Assembly: GCA_944391855.1 (NCBI GenBank)
Contig: CALXVB010000011.1
Span: 1 to 42,821, forward strand
Length of the DNA: 42,821 nt
Direction of reading: 5' to 3'
Origin: an uncultured Clostridia bacterium
GTDB taxonomy: Bacteria > Bacillota > Clostridia > TANB77 > CAG-508
Shown: one piece after another, positions 31,943 to 40,372 of the stretch
How the letters are laid out: every line of letters begins with the position of its first letter
Numbering within the stretch: the stretch's first letter is position 1
Program-made: the position numbers and the translations under genes
The notes under the pieces: model-generated
What the model was told of the DNA's origin: nothing
Database searches by the model: none
The model's input: only the letters and a program-made list of their open reading frames with translations

Positions 31943-32899
31943 ATGAAAAATAAAGCTCTAGTAGGAATAAGCATTATATTTATTTTGATGGTTTGCTTAG
32001 TAACATTAACAGGCTGTGGTAATACGGAGACTAACACAAAAAGCGAAGCAAATAACAATGTACAAAATAAGGAAAGCACAAATGAAAATCAAAAAGTGGA
32101 AACAGCAACGGGAAAAGTTACTTCTGAATATTACGGGGACTATATAGATTATGGCATAGATTTAAATAATGATGGCGATACGAGCAATGATTGGAAAATC
32201 TTTTATAACTACGGAACATACACATATATAATTCCAAGTAACAGTATATTATTAAACAAAGTGCCAGATATTTCTGGAATACAAAAATTATCAAATAATT
32301 CAAACTACTTAGCATATTTTGAAAATTCATACTTGACGGAAGACATGAAAGAACTACAAGGAAATTCTCAAGAAAGATTTATGCTAGGAGATTATAAATT
32401 AGAAGCTAATAAAGAAAGTTCAAAAGCAGTATCTATATTATTAAATACAGAAAATTGGACTACATTTGTAAATGAATATGCTGATTATGCTATAGGTGGA
32501 CCTACATTGCAAATGTGGATAGCAAGTTGGAATGAGAAATATAATGACAATATTGAAATAAGAGTAGCAGAAAATGGATACGAAGTAAAATTAGATGATG
32601 CATCTAACTGGTCTGCTGCAATAGATATGAAAGATAAAGAAGGACATACAAACGAACTATACTTTCCTAAATTTACAGATGCATCTGAAAACACAAGATG
32701 CAATTATTGGTTATCAAGCCCAGGACAACGAGTAGATTCTGCCTTACCAACTGCAGATATATACCAAATTACTGACGAAGAAGGACAGTCAATTTATGCA
32801 ACATACTATGGAATGGGTGGAGGATTTAGACCTGTAGTGTCGCTTAAAGCTAACCAAAATCTAGTAAAAGAAAATGGTGTATGGAATATAGTTAAATAA
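31943..32899 (+). CDS. Lipoprotein with DUF6273-like C-terminal domain
   Basis: 318 aa. Lipobox TLTGC after a hydrophobic start. Asn/Glu-rich linker to about 55, then YGDYIDYGIDLNNDGDTSNDWKIFY and IPSNSILLNK. The end of the protein, NYWLSSPGQRVDSALPTADIY and GGGFRPVVSLKAN, is the motif pair (YWL.S ... FRPVVsL) common to DUF6273/FGE-like surface domains of gut bacteria. Function unknown, outside the membrane. AAGGAGG ribosome site, 28 bases after the previous stop; co-transcribed with neighbours. Confidence 0.78.
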   Translation: MKNKALVGISIIFILMVCLVTLTGCGNTETNTKSEANNNVQNKESTNENQKVETATGKVTSEYYGDYIDYGIDLNNDGDTSNDWKIFYNYGTYTYIIPSNSILLNKVPDISGIQKLSNNSNYLAYFENSYLTEDMKELQGNSQERFMLGDYKLEANKESSKAVSILLNTENWTTFVNEYADYAIGGPTLQMWIASWNEKYNDNIEIRVAENGYEVKLDDASNWSAAIDMKDKEGHTNELYFPKFTDASENTRCNYWLSSPGQRVDSALPTADIYQITDEEGQSIYATYYGMGGGFRPVVSLKANQNLVKENGVWNIVK

Positions 32900-32913
32900 A
32901 GGGGAGTTAAATT

Positions 32914-33931
32914 TTGAAAAATAAAATTTTAACAATAATATTTGTTTGCATATTATTGTCAGTTAATATAACATTAACTGGCTGTGGAAATAGCAATGAA
33001 AAAATGAACGAAGAAGCAACACAAACTAATATAATAAATGAAGTTAATGTTGAGGAAATATATTTTCAAGTTTTAGATGAACAAAGAAGCTACATAACAA
33101 GGAACGGAAGCGAAGAATATATATCAGATTATGCAAAAGAAATAATATCTGATGGAAACATAAATGTAAGTTATGCAATATTAAATATGGACGTAGATAG
33201 CCAAAATGATAAAGAAATGGTAGTATTACTTGAAAGTAATGGAGATGGTAAATATCTAATACTAAATTATGAAGATGACGGATTAGTATATGGGTTTAAA
33301 AAAGAATATAGAGAAATGCTTAACTTAAAAACAGATGGAACATATAAAATATCAGGTGGTGCTGCAGACACTAAAATAATAAAAAGTACATTCAATAAAA
33401 ATCAAATTTTTGATAATATTGTGGCAGGAGTTGAAAATGGTAAATATACATTTAATAATAATTCACTAAATAGTAAAGAAGATTTTAAAAAATATATAGA
33501 AGAATTTGATTCAAAAGAAGCTGTAAAGTTTACTCTATATAAAGAAATAACTATAGAGAATGATATAGGTACTAACAATAATCAAACTAATAACACTAAT
33601 GTAAACAATAGTGAAATAAGCAAAGATATAGAAGGAACTTTTAGAGTGAATTTTAGTGAAGATATAGAACAAGAAATACGGAAATTGTATGACTTTAAAA
33701 TTAGAAAATGGAAAGGCAACATTTGAAAATACATATTTCGCACAAGTAAAAACTGGTACATATACTGTATCGGATAATACAATTACAGTAAATTATACAT
33801 ATGAAAAAGGATTTGATGAAGGTGCAGATAAGGATTATGAAAGAAAAACAAACGAAACAGAAACATATACCATACAAGATGAAAAAAATATAATACAACA
33901 AAGTTCAGGATATACATTTAATAAAGAGTAA
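32914..33931 (+). CDS. Lipoprotein; needs +1 frameshift at CGG
   Basis: TTG start at 32914 with AAAGGGGAG seven bases upstream. Read conventionally it stops at 33726 after a nonsense tail (IRKLYDFKIRKWKGNI); skipping C33679 joins 32914-33678 to 33680-33931 for 338 aa. Lipobox LTGC; a domain with VSYAILNMDVDSQNDKEMVVLL and GDGKYLILNYEDDGLVYGF (calcium-like Asp/Asn turns); an Asn/Thr-rich linker; then a beta domain GTFRVNF...GNCMTLKLENGKATF...GTYTVSDNTITVNYTY, which is whole only in the shifted reading. The last part resembles lipocalin-like domains of clostridial lipoproteins. Function unknown. An ATG at 33689 is not preceded by a ribosome site. Confidence 0.72.
33679..33682 (+). other. CGGA +1 frameshift (recoding) site 3
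   Basis: Zero-frame context GAA ATA CGG AAA; shifted reading GAA ATA GGA AAT TGT ATG ACT. The six bases ATACGG and the following AA are identical to site 2. Confidence 0.65.
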
Positions 33932-33938
33932 TATTAAT

Positions 33939-33986
33939 AATACCTCTAAAATATAATTGTAATAATATATATTTGGAGGTATTTTT
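33939..33986 (+). promoter_or_regulatory. Terminator-like hairpin that contains the dacF ribosome site
   Basis: AATACCTC (33939-33946) pairs with GAGGTATT (33976-33983); the stem extends through T-G, AAA/TTT and ATATA/TATAT with one bulge. The T run (33982-33986) ends directly at the dacF ATG. GGAGG (33975-33979), seven bases before the ATG, lies inside the 3' arm. It can end the lipoprotein transcript and also hide the dacF ribosome site on read-through RNA. Confidence 0.65.
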
Positions 33987-35303
33987 ATGTGGCTAAATAA
34001 AAAAAATATAAAAAGAATTAGTGTTTGTTTAATTCTTTTAACAATATTTATGTTTTCTGTAGTTTTTGCGTCAGAGGAAACAGCATATGTTTGGTCGTCA
34101 GAATCTGAACCAATTTCTGTTCAGACAAGTGGAAACGCAGTAAATAATGAGCAAGCTATAAATAATGAAACAGTAGAAAGCAAAGAAACAAGTGCAAATG
34201 AAAATAGCAACATGGCAAATAATAGTCTTAATCTAGAATCTGGTGGTGCAGTATTAATAGAACAAACAACAGGTAAGATACTATATGACCACAATATGCA
34301 TGAAAAATTAAGACCAGCAAGTGTAACAAAAGTTATGAGCATATTATTAATAATGAGAGCTGTGGACTCAGGCCAGATAACTTTAGAAGACAGAGTACCA
34401 TGTTCAGAAAATGCAGCTGGTATGGGAGGATCTCAAATATGGTTAGAAGTAGGAGAAGAATTAACAGTAGACGAAATGTTAAAAGCAATATGTGTAGTAT
34501 CTGCTAATGACTGTACAGTTGCTATGGCAGAATATTTATGTGGAAGTGAAGAGGCTTTTGTAGCGAAAATGAATGAAACAGCAAAAGAACTTGGCATGAA
34601 TGATACTACTTTTAAGAATTGCCATGGCATAGACGAAGAAGGACACTTAACCTCTGCTTATGATATTGCATTAATGTCAAGAGAACTTTTAAATAACCAT
34701 CCAACCATATTAAACTATACAACAATATGGATGGACACTTTAAGAGATGGTAAATCTGAATTAGTAAATACAAATAAATTAATAAGAAACTATAAAGGTG
34801 CAACAGGGCTAAAAACAGGTTCAACTTCAGTTGCTTTATATAACCTATCAGCTAGTGCAACAAGAGATGGTATGTCACTTATTGCAGTTATAATGAAAGC
34901 ACCAACAACTAAAATTCGTTTTTCAGAAGCTCAAAAGTTATTAGACTATGGATTTAATAACTATGAGTATAAAAGTTTAGCAGTAAAAGGAAACTCACTA
35001 AAAGAAGCAGAAGTTACAAAAGGAATTACTTCAAGTGTAAATTTGATTATTGAAAATGACGTAGGAATTTTGCTGAAAAAAGGAGAAGATAAAGATATTA
35101 CTCAAACAATTAATTTAGAGGAAAATATAACGGCACCAGTATATGAGGGACAGAAAGTAGGAGAAATTATTTATACTTTAAATGGAGAAGAATTGGGAAG
35201 AACTAATATAGTTGCAGAAAAAACTGTGGAAAAAAAGACGTTTTTTAGCATATCAGCGTATGTGTATATGAATTGGTTTAATGTATTAAAAGATATGAAA
35301 TAA
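33987..35303 (+). CDS. dacF: D-alanyl-D-alanine carboxypeptidase (DacF type)
   Basis: 438 aa. Signal peptide (about 1-29), Ser/Asn-rich linker, then a penicillin-binding domain with SVTK (Ser112, Lys115), SAND (from Ser172) and KTG (from Lys276). A C-terminal beta domain with LKKGEDKDITQTINLEENITAP and a final amphipathic membrane-binding helix (YVYMNWFNVLKDM) complete the PBP5 architecture. It trims pentapeptides in peptidoglycan; DacF acts in spore cortex formation. In Clostridia dacF often lies near gerW/ytfI; here lipoprotein genes separate them. Its ribosome site is buried in a hairpin. Confidence 0.94.
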   Translation: MWLNKKNIKRISVCLILLTIFMFSVVFASEETAYVWSSESEPISVQTSGNAVNNEQAINNETVESKETSANENSNMANNSLNLESGGAVLIEQTTGKILYDHNMHEKLRPASVTKVMSILLIMRAVDSGQITLEDRVPCSENAAGMGGSQIWLEVGEELTVDEMLKAICVVSANDCTVAMAEYLCGSEEAFVAKMNETAKELGMNDTTFKNCHGIDEEGHLTSAYDIALMSRELLNNHPTILNYTTIWMDTLRDGKSELVNTNKLIRNYKGATGLKTGSTSVALYNLSASATRDGMSLIAVIMKAPTTKIRFSEAQKLLDYGFNNYEYKSLAVKGNSLKEAEVTKGITSSVNLIIENDVGILLKKGEDKDITQTINLEENITAPVYEGQKVGEIIYTLNGEELGRTNIVAEKTVEKKTFFSISAYVYMNWFNVLKDMK

Positions 35304-35312
35304 TTTTATTTA

Positions 35313-35342
35313 AAATGTATATAGAAATATATACATTTTTTT
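35313..35342 (+). terminator. Rho-independent terminator after dacF
   Basis: AAATGTATAT (35313-35322) pairs with ATATACATTT (35329-35338), followed by further T. Confidence 0.85.
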
Positions 35343-35410
35343 CTAACTTTGATATAATATTTGTGTTAATAAAAAATAAATTAAACAGGAATAATAGGGG
35401 GAGTTAAAAA

Positions 35411-36655
35411 ATGAAAAAATCAGTTTTTAGAATAGCTGTAACAGCAGGGATTTTAATGAGTGCATTTACATTAACAGGCTGTAAAAATCCTGTTCTGGAA
35501 AAAACAGAAGCAGCGAAAGAAGCAATATCAAACCTAAACACAATGGCTACAGAAACACAAAACAATATAGCAGATGGAACAACTACAGGCTCAATATCTA
35601 TTGATGCAACAGCAGAATTCCAAGATGGAATAGCAATATTAAAGGATTATGACACAAAGGAGACTTACGTAGTTGATACCAATTACAATATACTATGGTC
35701 ATATACTAATAATAGTAATGTACAATATGTAGATGGATATATATTATTGGAAGATGAACCAATAAGTGGAACAACAACTATATACGACAAAGATGGAAAT
35801 CAAAAATTTTCATATACAGAGCATCAATACGAAAATATAAAACTTGTATCAAATGGCTGTTTAATAATAACAGAAAAAACGGATACATATAATAGTTCAA
35901 GCACGAAAACAGGGTTATATAGCTTAGAAAAACAAGAATATATAATAGAGCCAAAAGAAGAATATGTAGGAAAAATAGAAGATAGAGGAGATGGAATGTT
36001 TAAAGTAGATGAAAGCTTTTACAATTCTAAAACAGGTAAGACTATGACTTTTGACACATATTTTTCTCAAAACTTTATAGATGGATATGCTGTAAAACCA
36101 GAATCAGGAACAATTGTTGTATTTGATGAAAATGGAAATGAATATAGAATAAATGAACCAAATAAGAAAAGTGTTGGAGTAAATAGTTATAATGAAAAAA
36201 TGCTTTATGACGCTTATAACAATAATTTATTTAATTTAGAAACCAAGAAGGTAATAAGTTTACAAAATCAAATAGTTAAAACAGACTCATCATATTGGCC
36301 AGTGTTTGAAAATGGATATGCATTAGTTAGATTTATGAATCAAGGCGATACTCCATATTATACTGTAATAAACACTAATGGAGAATTTATGTTTGAGCCA
36401 GTAAGACTAGAAGACCAAAATGGCGTATATAAAGAATTAGTAAGTAGAAAATTAGACAGCGGATATTTTATAGTAGAGGTAGATGGAGTAGATACTGTTT
36501 ATGATATAAACAATAATGAGATTGTAAAAGCAGGAATAAATGAAGAATTTGAAGGAATTACAAATGGTAGTATAATGGCAAATAGTAACTACCAAGATTA
36601 TTACAAGGATATGCAAGGAAACAGAATTTATTTTAATCAAAATAGCGAAGGATAA
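35411..36655 (+). CDS. Lipoprotein with WG-type repeats
   Basis: 414 aa. Signal peptide ending TLTGC (lipobox). Repeats of the form F.dGiA.....d....viD..Gn.i: FQDGIAILKDYDTKETYVVD, FIDGYAVKPESGTIVVFDENGN, FENGYALVRF...YYTVINTNGEFMF, typical of WG-repeat proteins, which form all-beta surface modules. No catalytic motif visible. GGGGGAG ribosome site; a -10-like TATAAT lies at 35353, 58 bases upstream. The next gene follows after 44 bases. Confidence 0.75.
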   Translation: MKKSVFRIAVTAGILMSAFTLTGCKNPVLEKTEAAKEAISNLNTMATETQNNIADGTTTGSISIDATAEFQDGIAILKDYDTKETYVVDTNYNILWSYTNNSNVQYVDGYILLEDEPISGTTTIYDKDGNQKFSYTEHQYENIKLVSNGCLIITEKTDTYNSSSTKTGLYSLEKQEYIIEPKEEYVGKIEDRGDGMFKVDESFYNSKTGKTMTFDTYFSQNFIDGYAVKPESGTIVVFDENGNEYRINEPNKKSVGVNSYNEKMLYDAYNNNLFNLETKKVISLQNQIVKTDSSYWPVFENGYALVRFMNQGDTPYYTVINTNGEFMFEPVRLEDQNGVYKELVSRKLDSGYFIVEVDGVDTVYDINNNEIVKAGINEEFEGITNGSIMANSNYQDYYKDMQGNRIYFNQNSEG

Positions 36656-36699
36656 CGGAACCTGTATATAATAAAAGTACGAAGAAGCGGAGAGAGAAA

Positions 36700-38415
36700 A
36701 TGTTAGAGAAAATAAACACGAAAAAAGGATATAATATTATCACTATATTAGTGCTTATAATTACAGTAATATTTATGTTTTATTGGATAGGACAAAAAGA
36801 GGGATTTCATGAAGATGAAATCTTCTCTTATGGTTCCTCTAATTATAAATGGGATAACGTTTTTCAAGCAGCAGGAAAATCAGACTTTTTAAATAGAACT
36901 ATAGAGAAATATGTTATAGGAGACTCTATAGGAAAAACCATAGAAAATATTAGATACTATTTATCAAATCAGGACGAATTTGGAAGGTTAGCAGGAGAAA
37001 TCCATAGTGGAGATAAGTCAGTATGGAAAACCAGCGAAGATGCAAGAGAATACTTAACTATAGGAGAAGGAGACGTACTAAACTACTTTTCAGTATATTA
37101 TAACCAATCACGTGACGTGCATCCACCATTATTCTATATATTAGTTCATTTAGCATCAAGTATAGCATATGGAGTATTTTCTAAATACATAATATTTTCA
37201 ATAAACTTAATCTTTTTCATATTAAGCTTTTATATAATTAGAAAAATATTTATACTCTTTGATAAAAAGTGGCTAGGACTAATTGCATTAGTCCTATATG
37301 GCTTAAGTATGGGTGCAGCATCAACTGTAATTTTTCAAAGAATGTATATGATGATTACATTCTTTGGCTTAGCATATTTATATGTTAATTTAAAAATATT
37401 AAAAAATAATTTGGAAATAACTAAAAAAGAAAAATGGCAGTTATTCTGGACTGTACTACTTGGATTCTTAACACAATACTATTTCTGTATTTTAGTATTT
37501 ATAATATTTATATTAATGTTAATAAGATTTATACAGAAAAAAGAGTATAAAATGCTAAAAAAATATGTTGTCATACATGTAGTTACAGCTATAGTAGGAA
37601 TAATACTATTCCCAGCAGCAATATATCATATATTCTTCTCATATAGAGGAGTTAATTTAATAGAAAATGGAAGGTCGTTTGGACAAACTATACTTTTCTA
37701 TATTCAAAGAATAGCAGAGGCATATAGTGTAAATAACATATTAATATTTGCACTGCTAGCATTGGTGATAATTGGAATATTTATAAAATTTATTATATTA
37801 AAAAAAGACAAGAAGAAAATAAGAAATCTATATTCTTATTTATTGATAATAATACCAACAGTACTATATATACTTATCGTATCAAAAATGGCACCAGATA
37901 TAGAAGCAAAATATGCAATGAGGTATATCATGCCAATTTTGCCAGAACTTGCTATAATATTTGTTTTAGGAATATCAAAAATATTTGAAAATAAAAAAGT
38001 AGTATATGGACTAACAACAGCTCTAGTATTAGTAATTACAGTAAATGGCATAATTACAAATGAGCCCAAATACTTATACAGAGGATATAATAATTATTTA
38101 GAAATAGCAGATGAATATAAAGACTTAAAATTTGTATATGCAGTAGATAATGCTTTTACACACTTGACTAGTTTACCAGAATTTATGACATACGATAAAT
38201 CTTTAATAATTAATATGAATTATGACAAATTAGACTTTTTAAAAACAGACGAAGAAATACAAAGTGAGGACCAATTTATTTTAACCATAAAGAAATGGAT
38301 GAATGTAGAAGATACATTAAATCAAATCTTAGAATATACAGGATTCCGTAATTACGAAGTATTATTAGATCAAGAGGATGATACAGGAAGTATAATATAT
38401 TTAGTAACAAGATAA
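36700..38415 (+). CDS. GT-C family membrane glycosyltransferase-like protein
   Basis: 571 aa, about 11 membrane helices. After TM1 (about 10-29) comes an outward loop with the acidic motif GFHEDEIFSYG, and further on DVHPPLFYILVHL; an acidic pair in the first loop plus HPPL before TM3 is the signature of PMT/ArnT-like GT-C enzymes, which move sugars from polyprenyl phosphates to protein or envelope polymers. The first loop is long (about 30-145). The C-terminal 110 residues are soluble and outward. Acceptor unknown; may glycosylate the nearby surface proteins. GGAGAGAG ribosome site. Ends into a large inverted repeat facing vanW. Confidence 0.82.
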   Translation: MLEKINTKKGYNIITILVLIITVIFMFYWIGQKEGFHEDEIFSYGSSNYKWDNVFQAAGKSDFLNRTIEKYVIGDSIGKTIENIRYYLSNQDEFGRLAGEIHSGDKSVWKTSEDAREYLTIGEGDVLNYFSVYYNQSRDVHPPLFYILVHLASSIAYGVFSKYIIFSINLIFFILSFYIIRKIFILFDKKWLGLIALVLYGLSMGAASTVIFQRMYMMITFFGLAYLYVNLKILKNNLEITKKEKWQLFWTVLLGFLTQYYFCILVFIIFILMLIRFIQKKEYKMLKKYVVIHVVTAIVGIILFPAAIYHIFFSYRGVNLIENGRSFGQTILFYIQRIAEAYSVNNILIFALLALVIIGIFIKFIILKKDKKKIRNLYSYLLIIIPTVLYILIVSKMAPDIEAKYAMRYIMPILPELAIIFVLGISKIFENKKVVYGLTTALVLVITVNGIITNEPKYLYRGYNNYLEIADEYKDLKFVYAVDNAFTHLTSLPEFMTYDKSLIINMNYDKLDFLKTDEEIQSEDQFILTIKKWMNVEDTLNQILEYTGFRNYEVLLDQEDDTGSIIYLVTR

Positions 38416-38421
38416 CGAACT

Positions 38422-38534
38422 GTGGACAAGAGGGACACTCCTTTTTGTCCACACTTTATTATAGTTTTTACTCACAATATATCTTTTATATAAATAAAAT
38501 AATGTGGACAAAAAGGAGTGTCCCTCTTGTCCAC
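38422..38534. repeat. Perfect 32-bp inverted repeat between convergent genes (bidirectional terminator)
   Basis: Left arm 38422-38453 (GTGGACAAGAGGGACACTCC...) is the exact reverse complement of right arm 38503-38534; a 49-base AT-rich spacer lies between. Each arm is itself a small hairpin, GTGGACA...TGTCCAC, with GGGACACTCC inside. The arms extend outward by AAC/GTT with one mismatch. The same core is at 11411-11453. Serves as terminator for both convergent genes. Confidence 0.9.
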
Positions 38535-38537
38535 GGT

Positions 38538-39218
38538 TTATGCAATTTTATAAATATCTACACATACTTTATTATCTCTAATATATGCTTGCAACTTTAA
38601 ATCAAAATCATTATTATTTTTGAATTTTAAATCTAAATAATCATAAGCAACAGTGGCATCTTTTCCCATTTCTATATATCCTACGTCTTTTCCATGTTCA
38701 TGTCTTTCCGTAATTTCAACACCATTTATCTTCTTTGCAGCATTATAAATAGTGGTACTTACTTGGCAATTCCCACCACCGATTGCATTTACAACTTCTC
38801 CATCTACAATAGCATGTGCTTCTTTATATCCATCTTCGCTGGAAGGCTGACCTACAACCTCACAAAAAGAAAACTCTTCATGAGCTTTAACTATAGTATT
38901 ACTAATTCTTGAACAAGTTATCTTTATATTTGTTACCCTATTTTCGTTATCATCTACAAGTGGAGTAGTAAAACTACTAACTTTACTTTCAGCTTTAGCT
39001 TGAGCACTATTTGAATCTATAGAATTGGTAACAGAATTAGAGTTTGTATTAGTATTATTGTTATTTTCCGCAAGAATTGTATTATATGAAATTCTACTTG
39101 GATTATAATCACTTTCTGGAGTATTGCCTGTATTTCTAAAGAATAAAAAATATACTACAACTCCAATAATAGCAAGTAGAATAATAATTCCAACAATCCA
39201 CTTTTTATTATCTTTCAT
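38538..39218 (-). CDS. VanW-family protein, membrane anchored
   Basis: 226 aa on the minus strand. The frame extends to an ATG at 39239, but that ATG runs into the GGGGG ribosome site, so the ATG at 39216-39218 (MKDNKKW) is preferred. Membrane anchor (about 5-27), an Asn/Ser/Thr-rich linker, then the VanW domain with AHEEFSFCEVVGQPSSEDGY, VVNAIGGGNCQVSTTIYNAA and ERHEHGKDVGYIEMGKDAT. VanW occurs in some vancomycin-resistance clusters and in many envelope proteins; its chemistry is not settled. No van ligase genes are nearby, so no resistance role is implied. The only minus-strand gene here. Confidence 0.92.
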   Translation of the reverse strand: MKDNKKWIVGIIILLAIIGVVVYFLFFRNTGNTPESDYNPSRISYNTILAENNNNTNTNSNSVTNSIDSNSAQAKAESKVSSFTTPLVDDNENRVTNIKITCSRISNTIVKAHEEFSFCEVVGQPSSEDGYKEAHAIVDGEVVNAIGGGNCQVSTTIYNAAKKINGVEITERHEHGKDVGYIEMGKDATVAYDYLDLKFKNNNDFDLKLQAYIRDNKVCVDIYKIA

Positions 39219-39482
39219 AATAACCCCCATAAAAAACAAGATAATTAGTTTTCAATAATTATTTTTATCTAAATTTTAAAAAATATTAAGGAAAAAATTA
39301 GAAATAAAAAAACAATTAAAATTCGTATTAACACAAAAAAATAATTGAAAAATAAACACATACAGTATATAATAAATACAATATTGATGGAATAATTTTA
39401 GAAAATAAAAAAATTATAGGAGAATATAAATATTATTATCTTGAGATAGAATTTAATGAAGAAAACAAGGTGAATAGTAAAT

Positions 39483-40367
39483 ATGTTAGTTGTATTTTTA
39501 ATTTTAATAATAATATTACTTTTACTGCTATATTATCAATTAAGAGTAGCAACGTCAAAATTACCCAAAGACGTTTTTAGATATTACGATTTTTCACAAG
39601 AAAAATTCATGGGAAGAGATATTTTCGTAATAAAGCCATTAAACCATGAAGATTTATATGAAACAGCTGGTAACGAAAAAAGCGAAAAGGTTATATTGTA
39701 TATTCATGGCGGTTCTTATGTAGGAGAACTTGAAAAATATCATTGGCATTTTTTCAAAGACATAATAAACGATACAAAAGCTACAATAATAGTTCCAGAC
39801 TATCCATTAACTCCAGAAAATACATATATAGAGGCATTTAATATGATGCAACCATTGTATGAGCAAATTGCGAAAAATATTGAAAATAAAGAACTTATAC
39901 TTATGGGGGATTCAGCAGGAGGAGGAATGGCTCTTGCATTATATGAACAAAATGGAGAGCTAGGAAACAGATTGCCAAACAAAACGATATTAATATCTCC
40001 ATGGCTTGACGTAAGAATGGAAAATCCTAAGATAGACAATGTGGATGACCCTATATTAAAAAAATCGTTATTAAAGCTTTCAGGAAAAAGATATGCAGGA
40101 AAAAAAGGAATGAATAGCTATTTAGTAAATCCCGTGCTTGGACCTACAGATAAATTAGAAAATATATATTTCTTTTCTGGAACACGAGATATGCTCAATC
40201 CAGATGCAAAAGAATTTGCACTAAAGAATAAGGAAAAGATTACTTTACATGAATATGAAAATGCTGTACATAATTTTGTGCTATTAAAGCATAAGAAGAA
40301 AAATATTCATGCAAAAGAAGGATACAAAAAAGTAGTCGACATTATTTTAAATAAAAAGGAGAATTAG
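39483..40367 (+). CDS. Alpha/beta hydrolase (HSL/acetyl-esterase type)
   Basis: 294 aa. N-terminal hydrophobic helix (1-17) anchors it. Oxyanion motif YIHGGSY, nucleophile GDSAGG (Ser144), and the acid and base GTRDMLNPDA and AVHNF place it in the hormone-sensitive-lipase family of carboxyl esterases. The substrate is probably an acyl ester. First gene of a tight cassette (five bases to the next gene). The 264-base gap upstream, shared with vanW, is AT-rich; 39380-39480 reads like an old coding scrap but has no start. AAGGTGA ribosome site. Confidence 0.9.
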   Translation: MLVVFLILIIILLLLLYYQLRVATSKLPKDVFRYYDFSQEKFMGRDIFVIKPLNHEDLYETAGNEKSEKVILYIHGGSYVGELEKYHWHFFKDIINDTKATIIVPDYPLTPENTYIEAFNMMQPLYEQIAKNIENKELILMGDSAGGGMALALYEQNGELGNRLPNKTILISPWLDVRMENPKIDNVDDPILKKSLLKLSGKRYAGKKGMNSYLVNPVLGPTDKLENIYFFSGTRDMLNPDAKEFALKNKEKITLHEYENAVHNFVLLKHKKKNIHAKEGYKKVVDIILNKKEN

Positions 40368-40372
40368 AAAGT

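Noticed and set aside
33689..33931. Separate 80-aa gene starting at ATG 33689
   Set aside because: No ribosome site; forms one beta domain with the preceding lipoprotein once the CGG shift is applied.
38538..39218. Vancomycin resistance gene
   Set aside because: VanW domains are widespread in envelope proteins; no vanA/B-type ligase, vanH, vanX or VanRS is near.
39380..39560. Open frame without ATG overlapping the start of the hydrolase gene
   Set aside because: Reads plausibly for about 30 residues but lacks a start codon and ribosome site, and overlaps the hydrolase in another frame; at most a scrap of an old gene.
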